From positions 44,789 to 108,788 of the forward strand of contig CACXAT010000012.1 of the NCBI GenBank assembly GCA_902765725.1: DNA of 64,000 bases. Direction: 5' to 3'. This DNA is from an uncultured Lachnospiraceae bacterium. GTDB taxonomy: Bacteria > Bacillota > Clostridia > Lachnospirales > Lachnospiraceae. Numbering within the stretch: the stretch's first letter is position 1; the number at the start of each line of letters is the position of its first letter. Under the pieces are notes generated by a model. That model was not told where the DNA came from. It worked only from the letters and a program-made list of their open reading frames with translations, and did not search any database. Shown piece after piece: positions 1 through 9,595 of the stretch. Position numbers and translations under genes: made by a program.

Positions 1-3000
1 TCCATCAGCTTATTGAAGCAGGCGCAGGCTTCCCTGGTCTTTCCAAGCTTCTGCTTAGCCAGGCCCTTGAACAGGATCATGTCCGCAGGCTGGTCGTAGT
101 AGTACAGAACGCCTGCCGGCTCATCTTCTCCAAGCTCTGCGTGCTCATAGGCGCTCTTTGCCGCCTCGCACTCTCCCAGAGCCTCGAGCGCCCTGCCGAG
201 CCAGTACCATACATGGTTGTCCTTGGTGCCTTCCAGCCGGCCCTCGCCAAGATTTTCCGGGTAAATGAGCGCCTTTTCCAGAAGCTCCCTTGCGTGGGCG
301 GCGTCTCCTGCCTTGAGGCTGCGGATCGCCATCTGGATCAGACTGGTCTTGTACTGAGCAGGAACCTTGCCCTCTCCGCCTTCCCAGGGGCGGAAGGAAT
401 GGCTCATGATGGCATCGTAAACCTCGGCGTACTTTCCTGCCGTGTTCTTCAGCGTCAGCTCCTCTACCAGGAGATCGTCTCTCTTGAGCGGAAGCTCCTC
501 ATGCCTGCCAAAGCCCTCCAGTCTCTGTTCCACCGGAACATCCATCTTCTTGTAGAGCTGATCCAGCTCCAGGAAGACTCTCGCATCGCTCTCGTCCAGG
601 GAGAAGGCCTTCTCCATCTCTCTGACAGCGTCCTGAGCCCTGTTCATTTTGTTGAAATATACAAGCGCCAGGTTGCGGTGCACCGTCGGGAAGCTGTCGT
701 CCTCCCTCGCGGAGTCCTCCCACAGCTTCATGGCTCTCTCGTACTGAAGCTTGTCATAGAGCAGGCAGCCCAGATAGTAGGAAGCCTTCGCGCAGGGAAG
801 ATCATGCTCTCTGAGCGTGCGGATCGCATCCTCGAGCACGAGGATATCCTCCAGCTTGTTCGGGAAGCAGTACAGCGAGTCGTCGCTCTCCGCTCTCCTG
901 TAGGCATCAAGAGTTTCTTCACTTCCCCCTGCCGCATAGCCGCGGTAGTAATCCGCCAGCGGATGCGTGCCTGTAAACAGATCCAGGATCCCGCCGGCCT
1001 CCTCAGACAGTCCCGCTTCCAGGAAGTCTCTTGCCGCCGCCAGATAATTGCCGCTGAAGCCGCGCATCAGCTCCTGCATCTGCTCCAGTCTGGCAGCATC
1101 CTTCGTGATCTCAACCTCTACGAAGCGCGATACATAGTCAAAGGGATCTACCTCAAGGCTGGACGCGATCCACTCCAGCGCCTCCTGCTCCCTTCCGAGC
1201 TTTCTGAGCGCGGAGGCCTTGAGTCCTCTTGCCTTGATGTTGTGTGCATTTTTCACCAGGCTCTTGTCTGCAAAGTCCAGAGCCGCCTCCCACTGGCCTC
1301 TTCTCATGGCGATCGCCGCAAGATAGTAGAAGCCCATCTCCTGCATCTCATTGCTCCAGCAGGCCTTGTAGAAGCGGTCATAGGCTTCCTCCTCCCGGCC
1401 CAGATACAGAAGGCACAGTCCGAGGTTATACATGGCCTCGCTGTTGTAGGGGTTGGGCGTCATCATGGTGGCGCGCCTGATGGATGCCTCGAAATAAGGC
1501 ACCGCCGCCTCGAAGTTCCCGCGCCTCATCAGGAGCAGGCCGTAGGCATTGTTCACACGCATGTCGCCCGAATCGCGCTTGAGCGCTTCCAGATAATAGG
1601 GATCCGGAAGGAAGGTGGCATGGCGGTACTGCTCGATATGCTCTGCCGTCAGAAGGAGTTCTTCATTGGTCAGGATCTCCTCGGGCTTCTTCGCCTTCTC
1701 GGCCGGTTTTGCCATCTCCGGGATCCCCTGTTCCACAGGCTGGTACTCCACCAGCACCTTCTCAGCGTCCCGCACTATGACACGCAGCTGTGTATCCTTC
1801 TGCGCATCTGTCGCAAACGTCTCTTCGAAAATGTTCACCGGAGACAGCTGTGTCTGCCGGGAGAATGCCAGGCAGCCATCCACATACAGTTCCACCGTGG
1901 CCGCTTCATGAGGAGCGGTCGCGTATGCGATCACATGGGCTCTGCCGCCCTCTTCCAGTTCCAGGTTCACAGCCGCGTCGATGGTCGCGTTCTTCACCTG
2001 CCCCACCTTCTTGTAGGGCATGAAGTACTGCGTAAATGTCTTCTCCTCAAAGGGTTTGAGCCAGGAGAAGTCGGGCTGGTTATCGGTAAAGACACCGCAC
2101 ATCAGCTCGATGTACGGGCCGTCCTCATCGGTCAGATTGCGGTCCCAGGCCTTGCCGAAGTCGCCGCAGCCCCAGGTCCACTGCTTCTTGCCCGGCGATA
2201 CGTGATGGTCCGCGACATGGAGCAGGCCTGCCTCCACGCCATAGTCATAGCCGCCTACGAAGTCATAGGACGACTTCTCGGCCATGTAGCTGGTGGGAAC
2301 AGGAATATTCTTATACCTGGAGATGTCCACGCCTTCACTGTAGTCGTGCTTGTAGTAGACGCCTCTCGCGATCGGGAACCGGGATACATCCCTCTTGCCA
2401 TGATCCATGACGAAATGAACATCCGTCGGGAAGACCGACTGGGTGTTGTCATTGACCGGGACGGCCGGGTTTGCCCACCACAGGAAGGTCTGGGGGAGAT
2501 TCGTCCGGTTGTAGAGCTGCCCGCGGATCTCGATGTAGGCCTTGTCCGGATACAGGGTAAAGGACGTGATCCCCTTGGTCCCGTACATCTGGTCGATGTC
2601 ATTGCACAGGAGGGTCTTGCTTCCATCTGCATGTTCACTGATCACATGGTCCACGGGCATATAGGTCGTGGGACGGTGATGCTGCGGCCAGTTGAATTCA
2701 ATGCCGCCCGAGATCCACGGTCCCGCCAGTCCTACAAGTGCCGGCTTGATCACACGGTTGTAGTATACAAAGTCATAGTTATTGGTCTTATCCAGAGCGC
2801 GCTGGATGCGGCCGCCCAGTTCTGGAAGGATCATGACCTTGAGATAGTCATTTTCCAGCCAGACAGCGTGCCATATTTTGTCCGTCCTGGTGAAGCTGAT
2901 CTCCTCAGTTGTCGGATACGGATACAGTTTTCCGCTGGATCCCTGATAGACCCGTTTCTCAAGGAACATCGGATTCCTGTCGGCCTTTCCCGCTTCGTAA

Positions 3001-3044
3001 GTCGGGATCACAACATCCTCTTCCCAGATTCTCACTTCACTCAT
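1..3044 (-). CDS. DUF5107 domain protein with C-terminal TPR repeats (3' end outside window)
   Basis: The minus frame from the ATG at 3044 stays open to the window edge, giving at least 1014 residues. It starts MSEVRIWEED, with GGAG seven bases upstream. Roughly residues 40-340 read like DUF5107, a beta-rich domain related to sugar-mutarotase-like folds (for example LGGRIQRALD and GGIEFNWPQHH). The rest is helical with many tetratricopeptide units, for example around NPYNSEAMYNLGLCLLYLG. There is no signal peptide, so it is probably cytoplasmic. It is divergent from an AraC activator and close to a sugar ABC importer, which suggests a part in carbohydrate use. The biochemical role of the family is not established. 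The C-terminus lies outside the window. Confidence 0.85.
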   Translation of the reverse strand, partial: MSEVRIWEEDVVIPTYEAGKADRNPMFLEKRVYQGSSGKLYPYPTTEEISFTRTDKIWHAVWLENDYLKVMILPELGGRIQRALDKTNNYDFVYYNRVIKPALVGLAGPWISGGIEFNWPQHHRPTTYMPVDHVISEHADGSKTLLCNDIDQMYGTKGITSFTLYPDKAYIEIRGQLYNRTNLPQTFLWWANPAVPVNDNTQSVFPTDVHFVMDHGKRDVSRFPIARGVYYKHDYSEGVDISRYKNIPVPTSYMAEKSSYDFVGGYDYGVEAGLLHVADHHVSPGKKQWTWGCGDFGKAWDRNLTDEDGPYIELMCGVFTDNQPDFSWLKPFEEKTFTQYFMPYKKVGQVKNATIDAAVNLELEEGGRAHVIAYATAPHEAATVELYVDGCLAFSRQTQLSPVNIFEETFATDAQKDTQLRVIVRDAEKVLVEYQPVEQGIPEMAKPAEKAKKPEEILTNEELLLTAEHIEQYRHATFLPDPYYLEALKRDSGDMRVNNAYGLLLMRRGNFEAAVPYFEASIRRATMMTPNPYNSEAMYNLGLCLLYLGREEEAYDRFYKACWSNEMQEMGFYYLAAIAMRRGQWEAALDFADKSLVKNAHNIKARGLKASALRKLGREQEALEWIASSLEVDPFDYVSRFVEVEITKDAARLEQMQELMRGFSGNYLAAARDFLEAGLSEEAGGILDLFTGTHPLADYYRGYAAGGSEETLDAYRRAESDDSLYCFPNKLEDILVLEDAIRTLREHDLPCAKASYYLGCLLYDKLQYERAMKLWEDSAREDDSFPTVHRNLALVYFNKMNRAQDAVREMEKAFSLDESDARVFLELDQLYKKMDVPVEQRLEGFGRHEELPLKRDDLLVEELTLKNTAGKYAEVYDAIMSHSFRPWEGGEGKVPAQYKTSLIQMAIRSLKAGDAAHARELLEKALIYPENLGEGRLEGTKDNHVWYWLGRALEALGECEAAKSAYEHAELGEDEPAGVLYYYDQPADMILFKGLAKQKLGKTREACACFNKLM

Positions 3045-3066
3045 AGTCTTCTCCATCCATATGCAT

Positions 3067-3095
3067 ATGACATACTCTGTGTTACCTGTTATAAT
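3067..3095 (+). promoter_or_regulatory. Predicted sigma-A promoter of the araC-family gene
   Basis: A -35 box ATGACA (3067-3072) is separated by exactly 17 bases from a perfect -10 box TATAAT (3090-3095). It lies 89 bases before the AraC start in the divergent intergenic region. This is a sequence match only. Confidence 0.55.
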
Positions 3096-3183
3096 CAGTC
3101 TTGTTATACTGAATACTCTTTATATACATGCAGCCGGTATCTTCTACTGTGCTGCCGTTGTGTTCTCTGTAAAGGAGGTAACC

Positions 3184-4047
3184 ATGCACTCATCCGAGAG
3201 ACACGTTACTCCCGATTCGGATTATTACGTCTACGAGCCGAGCACCCTCGCCCGGGACGTTTATCTCTATCCGCTCTCGTCCGGACATTTCCGCTACACG
3301 GGCGGCTACCGGAACGCAAGACGCAGTTTTGATTCTTTTGAATTGTTCTATATCGAAGAAGGTTCCGTGGAACTGCGGAATCATTCCAGGACCCTCACTG
3401 CCACTGCCGGGCAGCTCGTACTTCTTGACTGCTACAGCCCCCACAGCTATTACAGCAAAGACGGCTGGGCCTGTTACTGGCTTCATTTTGACGGACAGGT
3501 GGCAAGGGCCTTCTACCGCAGGATCATGGAAGCCTATGACAGCTTCCTGTTTGACCTGGATCAGTACAGCCCGGCTTTTCTGCACCTCATGAACATCTAT
3601 GAGTGCTTCAGGCTCTCCCGTCCGATCGACGAGGCGGGGATCTCGTCCCAGATCACGTCCATTCTGAACTCGATCCTGCGCCGTGCACCACAAATCACCA
3701 AGGATATTCCTGCAACGGAGGCCGTGGCATCTGCCGTTGCCTACATAGGCGAACGATTCCGCTACCCTATCTCACTGCACGAGCTCGCGGAGCATGCTGC
3801 CATAAGCCCGTTTTATTTCACTCGTGTATTCCGTCAGGAGACAGGATATACACCGCATCAGTATATTGTCAATACACGCATCGCAAACGCAAAGTTTCTT
3901 CTGCGTACCACCGAGGATTCGGTCAAGGATATCGCGATCCGGACCGGCTGGAATTCGGAGAGCACGTTCTGCACGGCCTTCCGGAAGAGCGCAGGTGTAA
4001 CGCCTACCGTATACCGCCAGAGCAGGCTGTATTCCGATGATTCGTGA
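3184..4047 (+). CDS. AraC family transcriptional regulator
   Basis: A 287-residue regulator. The start at 3184 is chosen because a near-perfect AAAGGAGGT site precedes it and the sequence further upstream is not conserved-looking. Residues about 25-165 form an AraC-type cupin sensor domain (ELFYIEEGSVELR, then the LLDCYSPHSYY segment). Residues about 185-285 form the double helix-turn-helix DNA-binding domain (ISLHELAEHAAIS; FTRVFRQETGYTPHQYI; VKDIAIRTGWNSESTF). Proteins of this layout usually activate sugar-use genes in response to the bound sugar. It is divergent from the DUF5107 gene, and the nearby sugar importer is the other likely target. The effector is unknown. Confidence 0.9.
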   Translation: MHSSERHVTPDSDYYVYEPSTLARDVYLYPLSSGHFRYTGGYRNARRSFDSFELFYIEEGSVELRNHSRTLTATAGQLVLLDCYSPHSYYSKDGWACYWLHFDGQVARAFYRRIMEAYDSFLFDLDQYSPAFLHLMNIYECFRLSRPIDEAGISSQITSILNSILRRAPQITKDIPATEAVASAVAYIGERFRYPISLHELAEHAAISPFYFTRVFRQETGYTPHQYIVNTRIANAKFLLRTTEDSVKDIAIRTGWNSESTFCTAFRKSAGVTPTVYRQSRLYSDDS

Positions 4048-4073
4048 TGCGGATCTGCACATTTCAGACAGAC

Positions 4074-4120
4074 AGAGACTGCCGCCAAGAGAGAAACCCT
4101 TGAAACGGCAGTCTCTTTTC
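4074..4120 (+). terminator. Rho-independent terminator after the araC-family gene
   Basis: The ten-base stem AGAGACTGCC (4074-4083) is matched by GGCAGTCTCT (4107-4116), followed by TTTT. It lies 26 bases after the AraC stop codon. Confidence 0.8.
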
Positions 4121-4208
4121 ATACAACACAGTTATACTGTTTTATCCGTCAGGGCTGTCGCCCTGTTTTGTCAGAATACAGATTCTCCTGTGCGGACGCT
4201 CAAGCGGA

Positions 4209-5234
4209 TCACTCTGCCGGCTCTGCATCCTTGCCCATGACTTCCTTATAGTTCTCCGGAGTCACGATCGTTGCCGGAACTGCAGTCTCCATGGTCGGCT
4301 CTTCGCCTGCGAGGATCTGCTCCAGAACGATGACGGTGCCTTCGCCAACCTGCAGGGAGGAGAAGTATGCAGCTGCCTTCATGCAGGTGCCTTCTGCGCC
4401 TTTGTTGTTCCACTCATCTTTAGCCATGTATCCGCCAAGTCCGACGACGCATGCATTTGCGTCCAGTCCTGCGTCTTCCAGAGCACGGCATGCACCGATC
4501 GTTCCTTCTTCGTTTGCACCGGTTACAAGCCAGGTTGTGATCTGGGGATTCGCGGTGAAGATAGCTGCGGATGCGGTGTTGCCCTTCTCAGTGGTTCCAT
4601 CATAGTCAGCCTTGAAAATTCTGTCTTCCGGGAAATCCGGGCACAGCTCATGCCACTTGTCCAGTTCGCCTTCTGCACGCGGTACGCAGCTGGAAACAGT
4701 ATCCATGGTCATGATCAGGAGACCGGTGTCTTCCTTCTCAAGCAGTCCGTTGTCGATCGCATAGTTTGCGATCCACTCGCCGTTTGCAGCACCGATATTG
4801 TATGCATCGATACCTACCCACGGAGCGATCTTCTCGCCGTCAACTTCCAGAGCATCGTCGCCTGCAACAACCGGAATTCCGGCTTCCTTACATTTGTCAA
4901 CGGTTGCCTGTGACAGGGTCTGGTCCGGGATACAGGTGACAATACCTGCTGCATTGTTGGCGATCGCATTGTCGATATCTTTCAGGTACTCTTCCGGGCT
5001 CATCTTAGCGTCAACATAGATGAACTCTCCGCCGTCAGCCTCGACCTTAGCCTTAGCAGCGTCGCCTTCGTCGATGAACCAGGTCTGGTCACCGGCTTTG
5101 TAGATGCCGTATACGGTGCCGCCTGCGAAGTCGTAGGAGACTTCATTCTCGGTCTCTCCGGCGAATGCAGTCATGCTCATCGCCATCAGGGATGCCATTG
5201 CCAGTGCCATTACCTTCATTGCTGTTTTCTTCAT
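4209..5234 (-). CDS. Sugar ABC transporter substrate-binding protein
   Basis: A 341-residue extracellular binding protein of the periplasmic-binding-protein type I fold (Peripla_BP_4; RbsB/MglB-like). The start MKKTAMK is chosen because AAGGAGG lies nine bases upstream. Residues 1-25 are a signal peptide ending MTAFA|GETE. There is no lipobox cysteine, unusual for a Gram-positive binding protein. The mature part has the two-lobe pattern with sugar-contact regions such as NAAGIVTCIPDQ, GIDAYNIGAANG and LVTGANEEG. It is the last gene of an ATPase-permease-binding-protein operon. The sugar cannot be read from sequence; galactose, ribose or xylose types all fit. The C-terminus is a short acidic tail ending DAEPAE. 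Confidence 0.9.
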   Translation of the reverse strand: MKKTAMKVMALAMASLMAMSMTAFAGETENEVSYDFAGGTVYGIYKAGDQTWFIDEGDAAKAKVEADGGEFIYVDAKMSPEEYLKDIDNAIANNAAGIVTCIPDQTLSQATVDKCKEAGIPVVAGDDALEVDGEKIAPWVGIDAYNIGAANGEWIANYAIDNGLLEKEDTGLLIMTMDTVSSCVPRAEGELDKWHELCPDFPEDRIFKADYDGTTEKGNTASAAIFTANPQITTWLVTGANEEGTIGACRALEDAGLDANACVVGLGGYMAKDEWNNKGAEGTCMKAAAYFSSLQVGEGTVIVLEQILAGEEPTMETAVPATIVTPENYKEVMGKDAEPAE

Positions 5235-5279
5235 TGCTTTTTTCCTCCTTGGAAATGAATATGGGTTACCTTTCTCCAC

Positions 5280-5302
5280 TGTGCCGGAACTGCTCCGGCA
5301 CA
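5280..5302 (-). promoter_or_regulatory. Perfect hairpin between permease and binding-protein genes
   Basis: TGTGCCGGA (5280-5288) pairs perfectly with TCCGGCACA (5294-5302) across a five-base loop, 45 bases before the binding-protein start. No U-run follows, so it is more likely an mRNA-stabilising or processing stem than a terminator. Such a stem could raise binding-protein expression over the membrane components. Confidence 0.5.
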
Positions 5303-5344
5303 GGTATTTCCTTAATCAGTTCAGCCTTTGAGCGGTACATACGC

Positions 5345-6331
5345 TCAGGCATTTCTCATGGATGCTTCCAGCAGTGCCTTCTGTCTTCTGGTCTCACGGA
5401 TGTAGTCGGATGTGAGCGCGAACAGAAGAAGGGCGCCTCTTGCAACGTACTGCCAGAAGGAGTCGACGTTGACCATGATCAGTCCTGTATTGAAGGACTG
5501 GATCAGGATGATCCCGAGCGCGGTACCCGCCATGGAGCCAACGCCGCCGGAGAAGGAAGTTCCGCCCAGGATAACTGCCGTGATGGCATCGAACTCAAGG
5601 TTCACATTTGCCGCAGGCTGTCCGGCATTCATGCGTGCCGCAAAGAGCATGCCGCCCATGGAAGTGAGCATCCCGATCATGATGAAGCAGGTCGTGACGA
5701 TCCGTTTCGGGTTCAGGCCGGCCAGGCGGGCTGCTTCCGCGCTTCCGCCGATGGCATATACACTGCGGCCGAACCTGGTCCTTGCCAGGATGAAGCCGAA
5801 GAACAGAACACAGAGGATCATGACCCAGACCGGAACCGGAAGCCGCAGGATCCGGAAGGTTCCCAGCTTGTTGAATGCCTGATTCTTGATCGCAACCGGT
5901 TTTCCTCCGCAGATGATGTAGGCGAATCCTCTGATGATCGTCTGGGAGACCAGGGTTGCAATGAACGCCTCGATCTTGATCTGGTTGACCATCCAGGAAT
6001 TGAACAGTCCGACCACAGCTCCCGCGCACAGCGTGATGACCATCGCTACTACGATCGGCAGGCCTTTGTTCAGCAGGATCGCACAGGTGACACCGCAGAA
6101 TGCGGCCAGCGAACCCGGAGACAGGTCGTTCTCTTTGGCAATGATCAGGTAGGTGTGTCCGATCGCAACCATTCCGACCAGGGAGGATGCGACCAGAAGA
6201 TTGATCATATTCTGCATCGTCATGAAATTCTTGTTCAGTGCGGTAAACAGGGTGAACACGGCGATGATCGCAACGATCAGAACGATCTTGTCCCCTCCTA
6301 TGATCGATGTGATTTTCTTCTTCTCATTCAT
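5345..6331 (-). CDS. Sugar ABC transporter permease (RbsC/MglC type)
   Basis: A 328-residue integral membrane permease of the BPD_transp_2 family. The start MNEKKKI is preceded by GGAGG at nine bases. Many hydrophobic helices are visible, starting at IVLIVAIIAVFTLFTAL, and the family cytoplasmic loop that contacts the ATPase is present (GRSVYAIGGSAEAARLAGL). As in ribose/galactose importers it would act as a homodimer beneath one double-domain ATPase. It begins four bases after the ATPase stop, so the genes are translationally linked. Confidence 0.9.
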   Translation of the reverse strand: MNEKKKITSIIGGDKIVLIVAIIAVFTLFTALNKNFMTMQNMINLLVASSLVGMVAIGHTYLIIAKENDLSPGSLAAFCGVTCAILLNKGLPIVVAMVITLCAGAVVGLFNSWMVNQIKIEAFIATLVSQTIIRGFAYIICGGKPVAIKNQAFNKLGTFRILRLPVPVWVMILCVLFFGFILARTRFGRSVYAIGGSAEAARLAGLNPKRIVTTCFIMIGMLTSMGGMLFAARMNAGQPAANVNLEFDAITAVILGGTSFSGGVGSMAGTALGIILIQSFNTGLIMVNVDSFWQYVARGALLLFALTSDYIRETRRQKALLEASMRNA

Positions 6332-6335
6332 GTCG

Positions 6336-7829
6336 TTATTCCTCCATCCCCAAAGCAAGCAGTTTATCTTCTGTCGCCTCACTGGCTGGCATCTCGCCGG
6401 ACTGCTGCAGTGATCTCATCACGATGATCCTGTCACTGAGTCCGATTACTTCCGGAAGTTCCGAGGAGATCAGGATCACTCCGAGTCCCTGTTTGGCAAA
6501 CCGGCAGATCATCTCATAGAACTCGCTCTTCGCACCGACGTCAATTCCCTTGGTCGGTTCATCCAGGATCAGTACCTGAGGGCTTGTCGCAACTGCCCTT
6601 GCGACGATGCATTTCTGCTGATTGCCGCCTGACAGTTCCAGGACCTTCTTGTTCATGGACGGTGTCTTGATCGAGAATTCCTCGATTCCCTTCAGAGCCA
6701 TCTCCTTCTCTTTCTTCGTGTCGATGATTCCCAGAGTATTCGAGTTCTGTTTCAGGGAAGCGATATCGATGTTGCCGGCGACATCCAGGTTGCCGAGCAG
6801 TCCCTGCAGCTTGCGGTCCTCCGGCACCAGCATGATGCCGTTTCTCATCGCCTCCTTCGGCGACCGGTTCTCAATCTTCTTTCCATTGAGACGGATCGTA
6901 CCGGATTTGCGCTTGTCTGCTCCGATGATCGCTCTCATGAGCTCTGTCCGTCCGGCTCCGACCAGTCCGGAGAACCCGAGAACCTCTCCTCTGTGCAGCT
7001 GGAAGGAAACAGGCTTCACATAATCGGATGAGACATTCTCCACATCCAGCAACACATCGCCGATCTGCTTGTCCTTATCCAGAGATCCGTAGATGTCACC
7101 CAGGTCTCTGCCGACCATCAGTTTAATCAGTTCAGCATCCGTGACCTTCGATGTCTCGTACACGCCTATATGCCTGCCGTCCTTGAAGATCGCCACCTTG
7201 TCCGTGATCTGCCGGATCTCACTCATACGATGCGAGACATACAGAACGATCTTGCCCGCATCCCTCAGCTTGCGGATGATATCAAACAGGCTCTTGATCT
7301 CCGCATCCGAGAGTGACGCAGTCGGTTCATCAAATGCGATGACCTTCAGGTTCTCTCTGCTGTAAGCCTTCATGATCTCAACCATCTGCTGGTAGGCGAT
7401 CGACAGATTCTTGACCTTCTCCGTGGGACGGATCGGAAGACCGAAATCATCGATGATCTCCTGGGCCATTCTGTTCGCCTGCGCAGTATTGATCACTCCC
7501 AGGCTGTTCGAAGGCATTCTTCCGAGATAGATATTCTCTGCGACGCTCAGCTCCAGGAGAATCTGTCTTTCCTGGTAGATAATGCTGACGCCCTCTTCGA
7601 TTGCCTGATGGGGAGATTTGAAATGCTTCTCCTGGCCATCCAGCAGGTAAGTGCCGCTGGTAGGCTGGTAGTCTCCGTTGAGAGTCTTCAGCAGAGTCGA
7701 CTTTCCTGCTCCGTTCTCACCCAGAAAGGCAAGGACTTCACCGCCAAAGGCCTGAAAACTGACATCGTCCAGCGCCTTGACACCCGGGAAGTATTTCGAA
7801 ATGTGCTGAAACTCGAGAACAGTTCCCAT
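6336..7829 (-). CDS. Sugar ABC transporter ATP-binding protein (RbsA/MglA/XylG type)
   Basis: A 497-residue protein with two ABC domains fused head to tail. The start MGTVLEFQHISK has AGGAGG seven bases upstream; the open frame continues further but without support. Domain 1 has Walker A GENGAGKST and Walker B VIAFDEPTAS. Domain 2 has a degenerate Walker A (GLVGAGRTE), a strong signature LSGGNQQK and Walker B LILDEPTKGID. This asymmetry is normal for the carbohydrate-uptake-2 family. It is the first gene of the sugar importer operon. Confidence 0.92.
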   Translation of the reverse strand: MGTVLEFQHISKYFPGVKALDDVSFQAFGGEVLAFLGENGAGKSTLLKTLNGDYQPTSGTYLLDGQEKHFKSPHQAIEEGVSIIYQERQILLELSVAENIYLGRMPSNSLGVINTAQANRMAQEIIDDFGLPIRPTEKVKNLSIAYQQMVEIMKAYSRENLKVIAFDEPTASLSDAEIKSLFDIIRKLRDAGKIVLYVSHRMSEIRQITDKVAIFKDGRHIGVYETSKVTDAELIKLMVGRDLGDIYGSLDKDKQIGDVLLDVENVSSDYVKPVSFQLHRGEVLGFSGLVGAGRTELMRAIIGADKRKSGTIRLNGKKIENRSPKEAMRNGIMLVPEDRKLQGLLGNLDVAGNIDIASLKQNSNTLGIIDTKKEKEMALKGIEEFSIKTPSMNKKVLELSGGNQQKCIVARAVATSPQVLILDEPTKGIDVGAKSEFYEMICRFAKQGLGVILISSELPEVIGLSDRIIVMRSLQQSGEMPASEATEDKLLALGMEE

Positions 7830-8000
7830 TCCGGTTCCTCCTGTTGTAAATATCACTCGTTTTGTTCCGTATCCGGATCTGTTTACCGTCATTTTGTCGG
7901 TTTTGACCCTCTCTTCTCTTCTATAAAGTAGCAAAAGGTATGATTCATTTCATTGCTCAGAATTGCTATCGTGTTTTGATTTCTTGCTCTATTGGCAAAA

Positions 8001-8030
8001 TAAAAAGACGGAACCGTGCGATTCCGCCTT
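8001..8030 (-). terminator. Rho-independent terminator after the amino-acid ABC operon
   Basis: On the minus strand AAGGCGGAA pairs with TTCCGTCTT around an eight-base loop and runs into TTTTTATTTT. It lies 56 bases past the stop of the amino-acid ATPase gene. Confidence 0.8.
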
Positions 8031-8085
8031 CTTTACAGTTTCTGTTTTGTTCAGATAGTCTCTCCCCAGGGAGCTTTGCAGGATA

Positions 8086-8808
8086 TTACAGGACTTTCGA
8101 CAGGAAATCCTGAAGTCTCGGGTTCTTCGGGTTATTGAAAAACTCATAGGGCGTGTTCTCTTCGGCCACAACTCCTTCATCGATAAACAGGATCCTGCTG
8201 CCGACTTCTCTGGCGAATCCCATCTCATGGGTGACAACGACCATGGTCATGCCGTCATCCGCCAACTCCTTCATGATCTCCAGTACCTCGCCGACCATCT
8301 CCGGGTCAAGAGCGCTGGTGGGTTCATCGAAGAGCATCACATCCGGATCCATGGCAAGGGCCCTGGCGATCGCGATTCGCTGCTGCTGTCCTCCGGAGAG
8401 CATGCCCGGGTAGGCATCCGCCTTATCCGGAAGTCCGATCCGCTTCAGCAGATCCTCCGCCTTGGCATCCGCTTCTTCCTGGCTCATTTTCTTGAGAAGG
8501 ACCGGGGCAAGGGTGATGTTCTGGCGCACCGTCTTCATGGGGAAGAGATTGAACTGCTGGAACACCATGCCCATCCTCTGGCGGATCTTGTCGATGTCCG
8601 TCTTCGGATCGGTCAGGGTGACTCCCTCGAAGATGATCTCTCCTCCCGTCGGCTCTTCCAGCAGGTTCAGGCAGCGCAGGAAGGTCGACTTGCCGGAGCC
8701 GGAGGGTCCGATCACGACCACCTTCTCGCCCTTCTCGATATGCTGGTCGATTCCGCGAAGGACCTGATGGTCACCAAATGTCTTCTGAAGATTCTTTGTA
8801 ATGATCAT
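8086..8808 (-). CDS. Polar amino-acid ABC transporter ATP-binding protein (GlnQ/ArtM type)
   Basis: A 240-residue ATPase of the polar amino-acid importer family. Visible motifs are Walker [10 protein letters not shown] near residue 34, Q-loop [10 protein letters not shown], signature [15 protein letters not shown], Walker [15 protein letters not shown] and switch histidine VVTHEMGF. Its start overlaps the permease stop as ATGA, so the two are translationally coupled. It powers uptake with the permease and the acidic-repeat lipoprotein upstream. The substrate class is not resolvable from the ATPase. Confidence 0.93.
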   Translation of the reverse strand: MIITKNLQKTFGDHQVLRGIDQHIEKGEKVVVIGPSGSGKSTFLRCLNLLEEPTGGEIIFEGVTLTDPKTDIDKIRQRMGMVFQQFNLFPMKTVRQNITLAPVLLKKMSQEEADAKAEDLLKRIGLPDKADAYPGMLSGGQQQRIAIARALAMDPDVMLFDEPTSALDPEMVGEVLEIMKELADDGMTMVVVTHEMGFAREVGSRILFIDEGVVAEENTPYEFFNNPKNPRLQDFLSKVL

Positions 8809-9512
8809 TTCCGGTCCCCCTTTCCCATCCTGCGCTCGAAGAATCCCATCAGGGAAGACAGGCCGAGCGTCATAACAAGGTAGATCGCAGCCGCGATCAC
8901 ATACGGCGGGATCACATCCCAGGTCCTGGATCCGACATAGCCTGCCATCTTCATCAGGTCATTGACAGCGATGACGGAGATAACGGAGGTCTCCTTGACC
9001 AGGGAAATGAATTCATTGCCCAGTGCGGGAAGGATGTTCTTGATGGCCTGCGGAAGGATGATCATACGCATCGTCATGGAATAGGTCAGGCCGAGGGAAC
9101 GGCCGGCCTCCATCTGTCCCACCGGGATCGATTCGATGCCCGCGCGGATGATCTCGGATACGTAGGCTCCGGAGTTGATGCCGCAGCACACAGCGCCGAC
9201 AACGATCGGATTCGTGTCCGGAGCCGTGAAGATCAGGTTGTAGATGATCATGATCTGGACGATCATGGGTGTGCCGCGGATGACCGTGACATAGAACCTG
9301 GCGAATGCATTGAGGGCATGGACCAGCGGGTTCCTGGAATGTCTCGAGGAGACACGGATCACCGCGAGGATAATGCCGATCGCGATACCGATGATCACTG
9401 CGAACAATGAGATCAGCAGAGTCATGCGAAGGCCGCTCAGATATGCGAGATACCTCTGTTCAGGGACCCAGGCATTATAGAAGCCCTGGCCGATTGATTT
9501 TAATACTTCCAT
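8805..9512 (-). CDS. Polar amino-acid ABC transporter permease (HisM/GlnP type)
   Basis: A 235-residue membrane protein of the His/Glu/Gln/Arg permease family. An N-terminal periplasmic-type segment ([20 protein letters not shown]) leads into the first helix, and the ATPase-contact EAA loop reads [22 protein letters not shown]. Five or so transmembrane helices are visible. There is only one permease gene, so it probably acts as a homodimer. It lies between the binding-protein and ATPase genes, and the stop overlaps the ATPase start by four bases. The Shine-Dalgarno site is weak (GTTGG). Confidence 0.92.
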   Translation of the reverse strand: MEVLKSIGQGFYNAWVPEQRYLAYLSGLRMTLLISLFAVIIGIAIGIILAVIRVSSRHSRNPLVHALNAFARFYVTVIRGTPMIVQIMIIYNLIFTAPDTNPIVVGAVCCGINSGAYVSEIIRAGIESIPVGQMEAGRSLGLTYSMTMRMIILPQAIKNILPALGNEFISLVKETSVISVIAVNDLMKMAGYVGSRTWDVIPPYVIAAAIYLVMTLGLSSLMGFFERRMGKGDRK

Positions 9513-9536
9513 AATCCAACTTTCTGTTTAGAAACA

Positions 9537-9558
9537 GGGCACCCTGCAAAGGGTGCCC
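9537..9558 (-). promoter_or_regulatory. Attenuator-like hairpin between binding-protein and permease genes
   Basis: GGGCACCC (9537-9544) pairs perfectly with GGGTGCCC (9551-9558); on the minus strand only a short U-run follows (CTGTTTCT). This fits a partial terminator that lets the first gene, the binding protein, be made in excess of the membrane subunits. Confidence 0.55.
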
Positions 9559-9595
9559 CTTCAATCGGTTCATATCATATGAGACAGGGAGTGAA

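Noticed and set aside
141..3332. A 1063-residue open frame on the plus strand opposite the DUF5107 gene
   Set aside because: Its product is low in recognisable motifs and the minus frame gives a clear DUF5107-TPR protein; it also runs into the AraC gene out of frame.
7830..7990. Promoter of the sugar ABC operon
   Set aside because: The region is AT-rich with several weak -10-like boxes, but no -35/-10 pair with good spacing stood out.
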